From assembly GCA_022457155.1 (NCBI GenBank), contig JAJGOT010000358.1, positions 437,501 to 501,500 on the forward strand: a stretch of DNA of 64,000 nucleotides, read 5' to 3'. Source of the DNA: Cladopsammia gracilis. Taxonomy: Eukaryota > Cnidaria > Anthozoa > Scleractinia > Dendrophylliidae. The notes under the pieces are model-generated. The model was not told the DNA's origin, ran no database searches, and saw nothing but the letters and a program-made list of their open reading frames with translations. Within the stretch, counting starts at the first letter, position 1, and each line of letters starts with the position of its first letter. This document shows positions 33,991-45,428 of the stretch, piece after piece. The position numbers were made by a program, and so were the translations under genes.

Positions 33991-34782
33991 ATGATCAATT
34001 TTTATTTCATCTTTTTGTATGTTTTGGTTTTGTTGCTATGCTGTACTATGATCAAGGTATATGCCAGTTGGGAATGAAGCTTTACGCTGAGGTGTCCCCT
34101 CTTAAAAGCATTGCTCATCATGTTACAACAGACGCAATATTCAAGACTACACGTATATTGAATTTCTATTTCATCTTTTTGTATGTTTTGGTTTTGTTGC
34201 TATGCTGTACTATGATCGAGGTATATGTCAGTTGGGAATGAAGCTTTATGCTGAGGTGTCCCTTCTTAAAAGCATTGCTTATCATGTTACTACAGACGCA
34301 ATATTCAAGACTATAATCAATTTCTATTTCATCTTTTTGTATGTTTCGGTTTTGTTGCTATGCTGTACTATGATCGAGGTACATGCCAGTTACGAATGAA
34401 GCTTTACGCTGAGGTGTCCCTTCTTAAAAGCGTTGCTTATCATGTTACATCAGATGCAATATTCAAGATTATAATCAATTTGTATTTCATCTTTTTGTAT
34501 ATTTTGGTTTTGTTGCTATGCTGTACTATGATCGAGGTATATGCCAGTTGGGAATGAAGCTTTACGCTGAGGTGTCCCCTCTTAAAAGCATTGCTTATCA
34601 TGTTACAACAGACGCAATATTCAAGATCATAATTAATTTGTATTTCATCTTTTTGTATGTTTTGGTTTTGTTGCTATGCTGTACTATGATCGAGGTATAT
34701 GTCAGTTGGGAATGAAGCTTTACGCTGAGGTGTCCCCTGTCAAAGGCATTGCTTATCGTGTTACAACAGATGCAATATGCAA
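33991..34782 (+). repeat. 158-bp tandem repeat, about five units
   Basis: Each unit contains GGTTTTGTTGCTATGCTGTA and GGGAATGAAGCTTTACGCTG. Spacing is 164, 158, 158 and 158 bp. Since 158 is not a multiple of three, the unit opens overlapping frames that shift from one copy to the next. The similar 65-residue frames here are therefore repeat artefacts. It lies just 5' of the kinase pseudogene. Confidence 0.9.
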
Positions 34783-35131
34783 GATTTTATTTTTAAAAAA
34801 AATACAGGATTGTGACATTTTTTTTATTCACATTATTATAGCATTTGTCCGCCTGAAATAAAATAATGTGCTTTTGTTGTAGAAGTTAAAAGTTCAAATG
34901 AAGAGAAAGGAAAGGCGGAAAAGGCAAAGATCTATAAAAAAAGAAATCAAGGCTCATAGTTAGACAAAAAACAATGACAGAAATGATAGCTACAATTAAT
35001 GAAATGAAAGGCTGTCAATTCTTCCAAAAAAAATGGTTAAATTGTTGGAAAGAAAGATTCAAACTCTGAAAGAAAAAGATGCTGTTAAATCAAATTTTGT
35101 TTGAGAAGTCAAGCAAGATCAGCTGTCAGTT

Positions 35132-35884
35132 GTGAAAGACAGTCATGATAATGAAATTGTTCTAGGTCAAGGAAGGTTTGGCATTTGTAAACTGATGTCG
35201 TTGCCAGTTAGTGGAGAATCTGTTAGGGTTGCAGTTAAGCATTATAATCAATTGACATCAAAAGAAGCTGTTGTTCAAGAAGCCTCCCTTCTTGCTCAAA
35301 TTTCCCATCCAGCATTTCCCTTTGTTTTTGGTGTTGTTTTGGGGGAGACACATAATATGCTTGTATTGTAGGTTTGTGGAGTGTCTGATGGGGGCATGCA
35401 TCCACTTACAATTTTTAGAGCTCTTCAATCAGTAGATGTTTGCATCACTGAAAAGTCCTGGTTTCAAATTTTAATGCAATGTTGTCAGGGATTTTATTGT
35501 CTCCATTCAAAAGGAATTGTACACAATGATATTAAAGGAGATAATATTTTGATTGCACTTTCGAGCTCTGGAGTATGGCAACCTAAGATAATAGATTTCA
35601 ATAAAGCATGTCAAATTAAGGATACTAAGGTAAAAAACATTCCCGTAAATGAATGAGCAAGGTATAAGTCATGTTATAAACATATTGATCCAGCACTGTA
35701 TGAAGGTGAATATGCCCCTGGACCAGCATCAGATGTATACAGCTTTGGTTATATGGCTAGCAAAATTGCTAAACACTTGAAATCAGACTTGATTGAAAGA
35801 TTAGCTATGACCTGCATGAGCAGGTATAAAAGACCTGCATTTGAGGTATTGATAAGAGATATTGAGGCTATTACTAATGTGTAA
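35132..35884 (+). pseudogene. Intronless protein-kinase pseudogene
   Basis: One reading frame covers a whole kinase fold without introns: glycine loop GQGRFG, AVKHY (ATP-binding Lys), HSKGIVHNDIKGDNIL (catalytic loop with HND in place of HRD), IIDFNKA (DFN in place of DFG) and SDVYSFGYMASKI. Two in-frame stops interrupt it, TAG at 35369-35371 after the N lobe and TGA at 35654-35656 after the activation segment. The frame ends with TAA at 35884. Basic, Lys-rich remnants upstream (34880-35110) may be a lost coiled coil. Kinases with this HND/DFxKA signature form a large intron-poor family in cnidarians. Retrocopy origin is inferred from the lack of introns. Confidence 0.8.
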
Positions 35885-36899
35885 ATTACATTCAGTATTG
35901 CTACATGTATCATAAACACACATAGGCTTTTACCCAGACAGTGAGAATCTGGCATCCTGAAGGCAGGTTGTACTAAATTAGATGAAATCCTAAGCTGATT
36001 TTTCCTTAGGTTTCCTGGCAAAATAATGAATAAAAAATGTGGATAACCTTCCTTGTTGCATAAATGTAGGGGTAATAGTGTTCTTGCTGTTTGGAATTTG
36101 AATACCATATTTCTTTGAATAAAATAGCTACTCTTCAATTAACCCCCGCCCCCCATAAATAAATTTGCACTTTTGGTTGCATAAAAATAATCAATCTGTG
36201 CTATTATTCAAGTTAATATGGTTTAAACAAGAAGGTTCATAGTCCTTTACGTAATGTAGTTGGAAAGGGACTACTCAGTTTAGTTTGGGATGCATGCAAT
36301 GATGTCTTACGGTGATACGTGTAATTGATGGTAAATGTTAATAAAGGTGTTATTCCCAGTGTTATAGCAGACAAACAGCGCACTATCATTTATTTGTTGT
36401 TAATTTTTAGGTGACTGATTGGATTTTCTAAGTTTCAACTTCCAACCTGTGTGAGTACAGAAAGTTAAGAAATGATATTTTTAAAATGTATATAACAATG
36501 TTCACGCTCTATGGTTGGTCAGATTGAGTTTGTTTGTCTTGTATATGCTCATGCAACAAAGGGAGAATTTGGTTTCAGATCAGGAGTCACTGAAGGCCTT
36601 ATTCCAGTTTGGGATAAGGCCCTAAGTGACTTGTGATCTATAGCCAAATTCTCCTTTTTTGTTATATAAGCATAGACAAGACAAACTGGAAGGAGAAGCT
36701 AGCAGTTGATCAGAATTCACTTAGGGCTTTATTCCACTCACCCCTTCAATTTTGGTTATCATGGTTTATTGCAGCATAAGTTCTTAAAAATTGTTTATTT
36801 CCTATTGAAAGTGACAGCTAAGGATAGGCTTGATCTACAATATATTTATTCAAATAGACAAAATAATACACTGTCTCTTAACGTGACACCTTTTCTTAG

Positions 36900-37102
36900 T
36901 TTTCAGCAGCTGTGGAAGATGGGTTGAAGGCAGGCCAACTGACAGTCAACCTTCAAAACGAGTTCATTCGGGACATTTGTATAGCATCCTCAATTACACA
37001 CGATACCCCAGTAAGGCAGAGAGAGTACATGTTGCCAAGCTTATTGTGCAGACGTACCCTTGTTTGAAAGATAAAAGAATTTTGGACACCTCAAGCAGCT
37101 GG
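36900..37102 (+). pseudogene. SAMD3-like gene fragment with frameshift
   Basis: After an acceptor (TTTTCTTAG or the following TTTCAG) the frame reads AAVEDGLKAGQLTVNLQNEF and IRDIC. A shift at about 36980 then changes to the frame giving ILNYTRYPSKAERVHVAKLI and VQTYPCLKDKR, ending at a GTATGG donor. The pattern, with 'YPS...AxxLVxxYPxLKD', is that of uncharacterised SAMD3-like proteins of fish and cnidarians. The shift means that this exon cannot be read through. Confidence 0.5.
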
Positions 37103-37250
37103 GTATGGTTCACTTTGCTTCTCTTTCCAGCTCAGATTCCAAACTATGATCACCAAAAATAATGCCAACAATTTTCATGTTCATTTTGTGGCAACCATAA
37201 AAATAGTAATTAAAAAATATACAATTAAACCACTACTGGGCTCCTGTTAA

Positions 37251-37459
37251 GCCTGGTTCACACTACTGACATAATGACATAAGAACATGGACATAACATC
37301 AAGAAAAGATCACTTTTATCCTTATGTCCTTATGTTTATGTCATTATGTTTCTTTTTTTTGTTGGGTTGTGTTGTTGACACTGGTGACAAAACATTGATA
37401 AATGTAGGGTTTTTCATTTGCATTTGCTGTTATGTTATGTCACTAGTGTGAACCAGGCT
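37251..37459. mobile_element. TTAA-flanked MITE
   Basis: GCCTGGTTCACACTA at the left faces TAGTGTGAACCAGGCT at the right. TTAA lies on each side (37247-37250 and 37460-37463), the target duplication of piggyBac-type elements. No ORF. Confidence 0.65.
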
Positions 37460-38334
37460 TTAAGCATCAGTCTTATAATTTTTATTGCATTGAAGGTCAC
37501 AGACTTAATCACTTAACTTTAAAACAATCATAGATTGTACCCCTTACCTTTAGACCACTGTAGCCTCTTTGTTCATTTATTATGTTTGGCCAGAAATACA
37601 CAGTAACGAAGACATTGAAATAAGTCGATGGTAGGATTAAAATTAGTTTTTGAGTTTGACTTTGATTATCATTTGATTGCAAATGTCAAATTGAGGGTTT
37701 CCTGTGTGTCATACAGGTATGCCTTTAGTATTAATAATATTCTGATTTGTATTATTTCAACAGGAGTAATAGATCAAACAGTACTGATCATACTCAACAA
37801 AGTACTTAAGCAGAAGGGAAGGGGGTGTCAGCAGGAGGTGTTTACAATGTTTTCTGTGAGTATCTAAAGTTTATCATTCTAGTGGTGTATCAATAAATTA
37901 TTAATTGAACTCTCAATTTTTGCAATTGTGACCTTTCAAATCAATTTACAAACTCTTGATTCCCGTTTCAATTTTCATATGATTTCCAAATTCCGGAATG
38001 TCAACCTCGTTCCCAGGGCCCCTCTCTCATCAGCTACGTCATCATCGGGAGAGACCCTGGTTGCGGCTGGTCATGTGGCTCCCAGAAACTGGGTGCTAAC
38101 AAAAGTTTGTTAGGGGAGGGGTAGTAAAGTACATGTATATAATTGTCGCTTAACGAGAAAGGGGAGAAGTATTTTGAGTTATTCCTGGTCATCAGAACAA
38201 GCTTATAGCCAAGCATTTCGTGATCACACAAGTATTTTTGACCTTCAACCCGTTCATGTTGTTGTCAACTCAGCCAAAACGTTTCTGAGCGATGGAAAGC
38301 ATGTTAAAAAACCTTGTTTCAGGGATGGAAACAA

Positions 38335-38431
38335 ACGCCGCGACGGTCAATATTTCGCACTGGCAAATGCCGCGAACCGAGCTGAATTCAACATTAAGCC
38401 AGTATCAGGCTCCTAAGTATGTGAATACAGA
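38335..38431 (+). other. Exon-like stretch of unknown origin
   Basis: It is preceded by CCTTGTTTCAG and followed by GAG|GTAATC. One frame is open (GMETNAATVNISHWQMPRTE ...). It lies inside the inverted-repeat unit, so it may belong to a mobile element rather than to the SAM gene. No family recognised. Confidence 0.25.
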
Positions 38432-39027
38432 GGTAATCTTTATCCTTATGCTTTATTTTATACGAAATCAATTCACTGAGTTGTTGACAAGATCAATATA
38501 TTACATTGGGCAACACTATACAGATTAAAAAATTTTACAGAACCAGATCCAGGAATTTTTTATTGGGGGGGGGTCCACCTTCTCTCTCTCTCCCTCTCCC
38601 TCCCTTGCACATTATAATCCTGATTTAACGTCAGTTTCCTTGACCCCTTACCGTGTACATGAATTCTACTTGTAAAGGGACAAGCACATGTTTCTGTTAA
38701 CGCCAGTCGGGCAGTACTACTTTGCGAACAGACTTTAAGAGGGTACCCAAAACACAATTTAAAATTAGTTTAGTGGTAAAATGCAACACGCGTTTCATTA
38801 AAAAAAATCAATCAACCAGTTGAATAGTGGTATGCAAGAATTTTAGTGTCAAGCAAGTTGTAAAAAAAAAACAAATTCAAAAAACGGGGTACGGACCCCT
38901 TGTCCCTCCCCCTTGGATCCGCCACTGTTTTATATTTTATCTGCAAGCTAAGATTTAGACATGAATGCAGCACACAAACTACAAGAATTATTACATTCTA
39001 GTCAATAAAATGAGTAGAGGTTTGGTT

Positions 39028-39706
39028 ATACATAAACAAGTAAAAATAAACGATAAAACTGAACAACGTTTCGGGGTCGTCATGACGCCATTATCAAGTT
39101 CGAAGTGATAAAAATTATTATAGAGTCAATGTCAGAAATAGTTCACCAAAGGAAATTAACATAATGTCTGAATATATAATGTCACGCAAATAGTTTTGCT
39201 TTAATTGAGTCCGATTGGACATTGAGAGGTGGTGTTAACTCTCTAATTAGCAACATTTCGTAAACTAAGCAATCAAACTTATTCGTGCACTTTTTTAGGA
39301 CAGAAAAGTGTCTGTCAAGGTCTTTAGGGACATTACGGTGTTTGTTGAGAAGATGCTTGCCAATGGAAGAAGATTGGTATTTATGCTCGGGCACGCGCTG
39401 GTGCAGATGCCTAAGTGTAAACCCTACATAACTTGCATCACACAAGTCACATTGAAATTTATAAACAACGCAATTCTGATTTACAATAGGCGGTTTTTTC
39501 TCTTTTACTTTTAGTTTTTGTTGGATTTTGTTACTAACGAAGATCGGTTGGATGACTGACATTTCTGACATTTCTGACATTTCTGACTGACATTTCTGAC
39601 ATTGACTCTATAATAATTTTTATCACTTCGAACTTGATAATGGCGTCATGACGACCCCGAAACGTTGTTCAGTTTTATCGTTTATTTTTACTTGTTTATG
39701 TATAGT
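39028..39706 (-). mobile_element. Penelope-like element end with GIY-YIG ORF between inverted repeats
   Basis: The arms 39028-39140 and 39589-39706 are inverted copies of about 110 bp. They contain GATAAAACTGAACAACGTTT, then TCGGGGTCGTCATGACG. They flank a minus-strand GIY-YIG frame. Foldback terminal repeats are usual for Penelope-like elements. The GGCGTCATGACG ... CCGAAACGTTG portion resembles a decayed hammerhead core. Confidence 0.65.
39182..39580 (-). CDS. GIY-YIG endonuclease domain of a Penelope-like retroelement (partial)
   Basis: An open frame of 132 residues. Residues about 37-60 read CVVYKFQCDLCDASYVGFTL, where VYKFxC-x2-C-x3-YVG is the GIY-YIG core with its CxxC knuckle, followed by RHLHQRVPEHK (Arg/His of the active site region). 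Further on come HLLNKH and CLVYEMLLIRELTPPLNVQ, the usual C-terminal Glu helix. This nuclease nicks DNA for target-primed integration. The reverse-transcriptase part is missing, so it is a 5'-truncated insertion, although this part is still open. The MSEMSEMS start is a local repeat artefact. Confidence 0.75.
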   Translation of the reverse strand: MSEMSEMSVIQPIFVSNKIQQKLKVKEKKPPIVNQNCVVYKFQCDLCDASYVGFTLRHLHQRVPEHKYQSSSIGKHLLNKHRNVPKDLDRHFSVLKKCTNKFDCLVYEMLLIRELTPPLNVQSDSIKAKLFA

Positions 39707-40505
39707 CAATAAAAGCATCATTTTTATAAAGCAAACAATGTGCTGATTTGTGTGATGTTATATTTTGTTCAGGCAATATCGAATTCAAATCTGGATGAAT
39801 AAAAATCTGGCTCTTTTTACCTTTGTTGAATTTAGAAGGTGACTGGAGGCTTTCAAAGGTGTACATATTAAAATGTTAAATGCCTGTGTGTTTGAATGAA
39901 TGAGCCCCTTGACAGGCATTTCTTTTGTCTTCTGTTCGTTCGAGAAGATCAACGAAAGTAGTTATTGACCCTACCCCGATGGAAAATATTTTGTCACAGG
40001 GTGGCACGTGACCAGCCGCAACCAGGGTCTCTCCCGATGATGACGTAGCTGAAGAGAGAGAGGCCCTGGGAACGAGGTTGCCGGAATGTCTGTATCAGGT
40101 GGGTATCCATAAAGTGGGTTATATTCTGGATCAAATTAATAATATTATTTTGTAAATTTTTTTGATTGGGTCCAAAAGTGTTTATTGGTGATTGGATGTA
40201 ATTTTTGAACTTTTATTTGAGAATTTAAGCATACATATATCTTAGTTACCTATTGATAACATTAGAGTACATGGACATCAGGGCTGTCATTAAGCTTTGA
40301 GGTTGTCAGCGCCACAAAGGAAATAGGCAGTCATGAAATCAAGATAGCCTTTCATGGTTGTTGTATGAAGTGAAACTTTGAGTTGCCAGTTTTCTTCATT
40401 GCAGTTGGTACCCTGGTACCTGCACTGGTACATACATTTAAATTATGCAATTGTGACCATGTACTTCAATTTTAAAGTATTTTGTTTTCATTTGTTCCTT
40501 TGTAG

Positions 40506-40777
40506 AGAACAGCTGCAATAGACGATGAGCTGCATGGCTTTGTACAGCCACAGATTGTTGCTGTGGGAGATAATTTTTGCATAGACCAACTGTATATTGT
40601 TTGTGAGGGGCAAATATGCCGTATCCCTCCGGAAATATTGTGGACAGCATTGTGGCCTTGCTGTCATCATTCTACATATACAATATAGTGTATAAAGACA
40701 GCAAGGCCATCCTCTCTTTCCTGGAGCAATCCTTATTGGGGATTGGCCGTGGATATACTGTAAATTGTTGGCTGTAA
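40506..40777 (+). pseudogene. SAMD3-like gene C-terminal fragment with frameshift
   Basis: After CCTTTGTAG the frame reads GFVQPQIVAVGDNFCIDQLY and IVCEGQICRIP. After a shift near 40625 another frame gives SGNIVDSIVALLSSFYIYNI, then FLEQSLLGIGRGY before TAA. 'VAxGDN ... Ex ... ALLxSFYIxNxxY ... FLEQ' is the conserved C-terminal region of SAMD3-like proteins. It is likely the partner of 36900-37102 in one decayed gene. Confidence 0.5.
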
Positions 40778-41432
40778 ACACATTTTTCAATGACATTGCT
40801 GACTTATGAAGGTGAAGTCAATATGGGCTAGCCTACAGAACAGGCATAATTCTTTTAAAGCATTTCTGCAAGCTAATATGGGCAGCAAAATCAAACAACT
40901 TTTGCAACAATTTGCTCATAAATGTTACCCATGTTACATTGCCTTAACCCTTTCATCCCCAATACATTGTATAAAAATACAAATTATCCTTTCTTCTCAT
41001 TGTATACATTTATTTTACCAGTGGCAGGGAGAAGTTGTGAAAATATCATATCCCCATGGGTGATCATATCCCTGATTGTCATAACCTTTCTGATTGATGC
41101 TACTCACTATTGGGGCTCAAAGGGTTAATAATTGAGGAATTTGCATGCTTGCACGCATTCTTTGCAAAGGTAAACAATGAATGGCTTCAGGTTGAGAAGA
41201 ATGTATCTAACTCTGTTTAGGACAGTTAATTTGGCACTGCACAGGTAGAGAAAGTGATGTGATTGATTACTTAAAAAATACAGTGCAGATCGGCAAACAG
41301 ATTCCAAAGACTTTTATCATATCAACTTGCATACTTTGCAGCCCTTTTGTTTTTACCATAGTTTACTTGTAATGCACATTGGGAAGCATGGATTTCACTC
41401 CATTAGTCAGTATGTTATTGTGTTGGCTCAGT

Positions 41433-41593
41433 TTAAAGGCCCAGTGTCACCCAAATTGAATTGCGCGCCCAATGCGTCTACGATTGAATTTAACGCAATC
41501 GAAAATTCCCGAAAGAGCCAATCACAAGCGAGCTCGTCGTTTGAAAACAAAAACAAACAACCGAGAGCCGAATGGGTGATACTGGGCCTTTAA
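41433..41593. mobile_element. MITE with TTAAAGGCCCAGT ends
   Basis: TTAAAGGCCCAGTGTCACCC and TGGGTGATACTGGGCCTTTAA are inverted ends around about 120 bp of non-coding DNA. Confidence 0.7.
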
Positions 41594-41717
41594 GCTGTTT
41601 TTTTTAGATAGATTGTTTTATTGACGGCTTTTTCAGCACCATAAACAATACAACAATATTATATAAACAATATATAACAATATAAACTTGTCGACACTGC
41701 ATTGATATATTACATGT

Positions 41718-41846
41718 ACAGTCGTACCTCCCGTAAACGGACACCATCGGGACCAGAAAAAGTGTCCGTTTAAGAGAGGTGTCCGCTTATGGGAGGTGTC
41801 CGCCTACGGGACTGGGGGAGGTGTCCGTTAGCGGAGGTTCGACTGT
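41718..41846. mobile_element. MITE with ACAGTCG ends (Tc1/mariner-like)
   Basis: The ends are ACAGTCGTACCTCC and GGAGGTTCGACTGT, with repeated GGTGTCCG motifs inside. TA on both sides would suit a mariner-type target site. Confidence 0.65.
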
Positions 41847-42189
41847 ATGTATGTCTTGGGATAGCAACATGAATTTTTTAAAAATTTAATCCAAGTTACA
41901 TATATACTTAATTGGTAAAGCAATTTTTTATACTATTTTTTACCTCGCTGTTAAAAATAACATGAATTATTGATGCTACTTGTTTAGCTTGGAAAGGCAG
42001 TGTAAGATAATATTATTAAATATTGCATTTTGGTTAAAATACTTATGTCTTATATAAGTACATGTGTATTTATTGCAGCATTTAAATTGCATTACCAACA
42101 TCAATGCGTTATTATTTTTAACGGTTATGATATGGCTTGAAAATTTTGACGATGCCTAATATATGTGTAGTTGTGCCACCGATTTGGTA

Positions 42190-42899
42190 CAATGATGCTG
42201 ATTCAAACCTAAAATATTGTTTTATTTTGGTGCAATCTGGGCTGACTCGGCCACAAAAGTTGGTCCATGTTCCCAACCCAATGCAACTGATTCAGATCTG
42301 TAATGTAGGCTTGTTTTGGCGATAGTTTAGGGCTAAATCAGCCCAAAAATGATGGCCCTTTTAACTCTGAACCATGGCTAAAATTGGGTCGTTTTGGCTC
42401 TTTTCACAACTATTTCAACCCTTTTAAAAACCAAAACAGTTCCAACTTTTAGCTGATTTAACCCTTCCAGTATAGTCATTTTAGACCAACGAGGATCTAA
42501 AACAGATCTGATATAGGTACCGTTTCGAACCCATTGCTACTGATTCAGATCTGCAATGTAGGCTTGTTTTGGCGATAGTTTAGGGCTAAATCAGCCCTAA
42601 AATGATGGCCATTTTTACTCTGAACGATGGGTTCGAATTGGCCAAAAATGGGCTGTTTTGGTTCCTTTCAACGGCTATTTCAGCCCTTTCAAAAACCAAA
42701 ACAGCGCCCCATTTTTCCAAAACAGCTCCTATATATGGTACTTTTAGCCCCTTCAATAGAGCTATTTCGACTCTGGTGGTTAGGACCAAAACAGCTCTAC
42801 TAAAACGGAGCTAAATTAGCCCCAAAAATAGCACTGTATTTTACTCACCGAAACGGCCCCATTTTTGGGGCTGAAACAGATCTTTTGAATTTAGTGTGT
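42190..42899. repeat. Repeat with TTTCAGCCC motifs, second copy
   Basis: ATTCAGATCTGTAATGTAGG is duplicated at about 42292 and 42542. The right end GGGGCTGAAACAGATCTTTT plus GAATTTAGTGTG is the inverse of the start of the copy at 30966. Confidence 0.5.
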
Positions 42900-43171
42900 T
42901 GTAAATTCATTTGTTCTGAAGTTCTTTACTAAATATTAAAAGACCAAACATTAACAAAGCGAAAGACTTGTGATTGTTCCGGATCCCGGGGCTGGGGGAA
43001 TTGTCCTCTTTTTTCGCCCCCACCCCGGGGCATTTGAACAGCTTAAGTGTCCCCACCCCGGAAAATTTGCCAATCTATTTTTAAAAAAATGCTAATGCCC
43101 AGGGGTTATCCCCTGGTGGGGGGGGGGGGGGGGGGGGGGGATGGACACTGCTGGAATTGAATGATGCATAA

Positions 43172-43370
43172 CCTTTTTGTTTGGAGGACGATTTTCCTTT
43201 TCTGTTGAAAGCGACGAAGCCAAAGAAGGAAACCGCATTGCGCTGTAATTTGTTATGCGTAAAAAACTTTTTTTTGTTTGGAGGACGATTTTCCTTTTCT
43301 GTTGAAAGCGACGAAGGAACGAAGGAAAGAATGAAACTGCATTGCACTGTAATTACTCATGCGCATAGCG
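43172..43370 (+). repeat. Two tandem units of about 97 bp
   Basis: TTGGAGGACGATTTTCCTTT followed by TCTGTTGAAAGCGACGAAG occurs at 43181 and 43280 with similar flanks. A poly-G tract of about 24 lies just upstream (43116-43140). Confidence 0.7.
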
Positions 43371-43811
43371 GCATGAGTCAAGGTTTCGGTAAGGTTTCTT
43401 TTCGTCCCGCTTTTTGTAGTCACAAATTGCTTTGTTTTTTTAAGTTTCCCGTATCCCGCGGGACGACTTCCACTGGTCTGATTGGTTGACACGCGATCTC
43501 GTGATTTCGGCGTGCCCGTCATCAAGCCACTAGCATTTGGACTTCACCGGAAAAGAAATTACATTTTTCGATGGGAATTTATGTTGATATCACTTTGTGA
43601 TTGGATTTTTCTTTTTGTTTCTATTTTCAGAGAAATGCTTATAAAACGTGTTTAAATTCAGTTGAAAATTCAGTCGTAATAAATGATATCTGATATTATG
43701 TAAACAAAACAAGACTTACATGTCACGCAAATTCGTTGAGAGGGAAGGGGTGCGTGACCCAGTTAAAATAAACCGTAGATCTTGTTTGTTATGCGTATGG
43801 TTTCCTGGAAA

Positions 43812-43866
43812 ATAGGGATCAAGAATCGAGGATCAGGGATCAGGGATCGAGGATCGGGGATCAAAA
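43812..43866 (+). repeat. Short GGATCAGGGATC tandem repeat
   Basis: Imperfect 7-14-bp units of GGATCAGGGATCGAGGATC, about six in a row. Confidence 0.6.
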
Positions 43867-44229
43867 ATTCGAAAATTGTTTTTGCGTTAGGGTTCTGAGC
43901 ATCGAACATAGACCATGCATGAAGGACCGAAAACTTCAAGGATCGAATTTTTTTGTGTAAAATAAAAACAGGCAACATCAAAGTTTGCTTCAAAAAGCTG
44001 TGACGCCATTTTGAATTTGAAAAAGCGGAGAAGGCCCTGGGACCGAGGTTGTTCCCGGAAGAGGCCCAGAAATAATACAAGGTTTTTCATTGGCTTTCTC
44101 GCAAAGGCTCTTTCCAAAGAAGGCAAAGCTATTTGAACCAATCAAATGTTTTGTTTTAAATTTAATATTTCAAGGAATTTAATACAAGGAAGGAAGGAGC
44201 AAGGAAGGGGAAGGCATTTGATTATATCG

Positions 44230-44660
44230 ACCTAAACCCCCCTCCGGGGGGGGGGGGGGCACTCTGCAAATTTTTGGGTGGGGGTGTGCCGCTGGGATTT
44301 TGGGACCCTTAACCTCTACTAGACCATTTAAGCTGCATTTTGCAACCCTATTCTAGACTAAACACCGAAAATCCTTACCCTATCCTAGACCTATTCCAGA
44401 CTCGCTATTTTTCAGAAACTCGTTCACTATCACAGTTATTAGTTAACAGGGGTCAGTAAAAATGCAGTTCTGCCCGCCGTACCGATTTTTAAATGCCATT
44501 TGCCAGTAAACCTTATCTAGACTAAATTCTTCACGCAACTGATCAGTTTCCGGCGGGAAACGATACCCTATTCTAGGCCAAACATCTCTGGTAACTATAC
44601 CCAATCCCAGCGTCACATACCTATATAGCTCATATGTGGGAGTACCCCCCCCCCCCCCCC
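44230..44660 (-). repeat. Dispersed G-rich repeat, inverted copy
   Basis: Its complement matches 12600-13050, for example TTTACTGGCAAATGGCATTT and ACTGATCAGTTGCGTGAAGA. It has the same flanking C/G homopolymer runs. Confidence 0.65.
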
Positions 44661-45428
44661 GCCCCAAACCAGATTTAGCGACCAGCGGTTTTAGTGAAAA
44701 CATGGGTTTGCGAGCACAAATGGTTTGTAACTTATCCTTTTTGGGCTGATTAGTCTTGAAATCCTTTGGAATATCTGCATTTGGTAAGCGAAACTGTAGT
44801 CTCAAATGTTCTCCGATCTGGCAAAAAATGGTCAACGTGAGCTTGAGCACATTCTTGTGCCAGCTTTAATACAAACAATTTCTTCGCAGGGTCCCATCGC
44901 AGCATTTCAGAAAAGTCCTAATGCTGTTGTTTTAGTTGATCATAGCCTCAATGCATTGTTGCAATCTACCGATGAAAGCTATTGTCAAATTGTAACATGT
45001 GTAAAGAAACAAGGAAGTCCCTGTGGGGATACCTTGACATCGTGACAAAACAAGCCGCCATTTTGAATGTTTAAAGAATAGAGATGGCGCGAAAAACGAC
45101 GTTTTATAAGGATCCGATGATAAATAATTATGTCAGTCTGTTAAAATCACTCTCTAAAATATTTCAATTTTGCAAAGGCAAGATATCTGTACTAGTACAA
45201 GTGGGATTCACACCGTCAATAACCACCCCCCCCCCCCTCCCCCACTCCCTCCCCCATCCCCCACAGCGGCATTTGAGTTTTTGAGATTTGGACTGTAAAC
45301 TTCCCATCCCCAGGTCAAAAAATTCTGGGGCAAATGAATGGTGCAAGTAAATGATAATTATAATCATATCTTAGGAAATTTAAGGTTAATTTTATTACAC
45401 GGCTAGTGGAACAAATTCCTACAGTATA

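Larger units (their letters stand above)
37991..40089. repeat. Inverted repeat of about 90 bp bracketing 1.9 kb
   Basis: 37991-38085 (TTCCGGAATGTCAACCTCGT ... GAGAGACCCTGGTTGCGGC) reappears inverted at 39998-40089. A third fragment (GGCCCTGGGACCGAGGTTG) lies at 44034-44052. The arms may be the ends of one large element that contains the Penelope-like piece, or two separate MITE copies. Confidence 0.6.

Noticed and set aside
34038..34861. Series of five similar 65-residue membrane-like proteins
   Set aside because: They are the same 158-bp repeat read in shifting frames and overlap one another. No start context or splice framing.
44443..45045. Facing frames (135 aa minus, 79 aa plus) that look moderately protein-like
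   Set aside because: The minus frame runs into the dispersed G-rich repeat. The plus frame (MFSDLAKNGQRELEHILVPA ...) has no family match I can name and no clear splice borders. I could not decide and did not call either.
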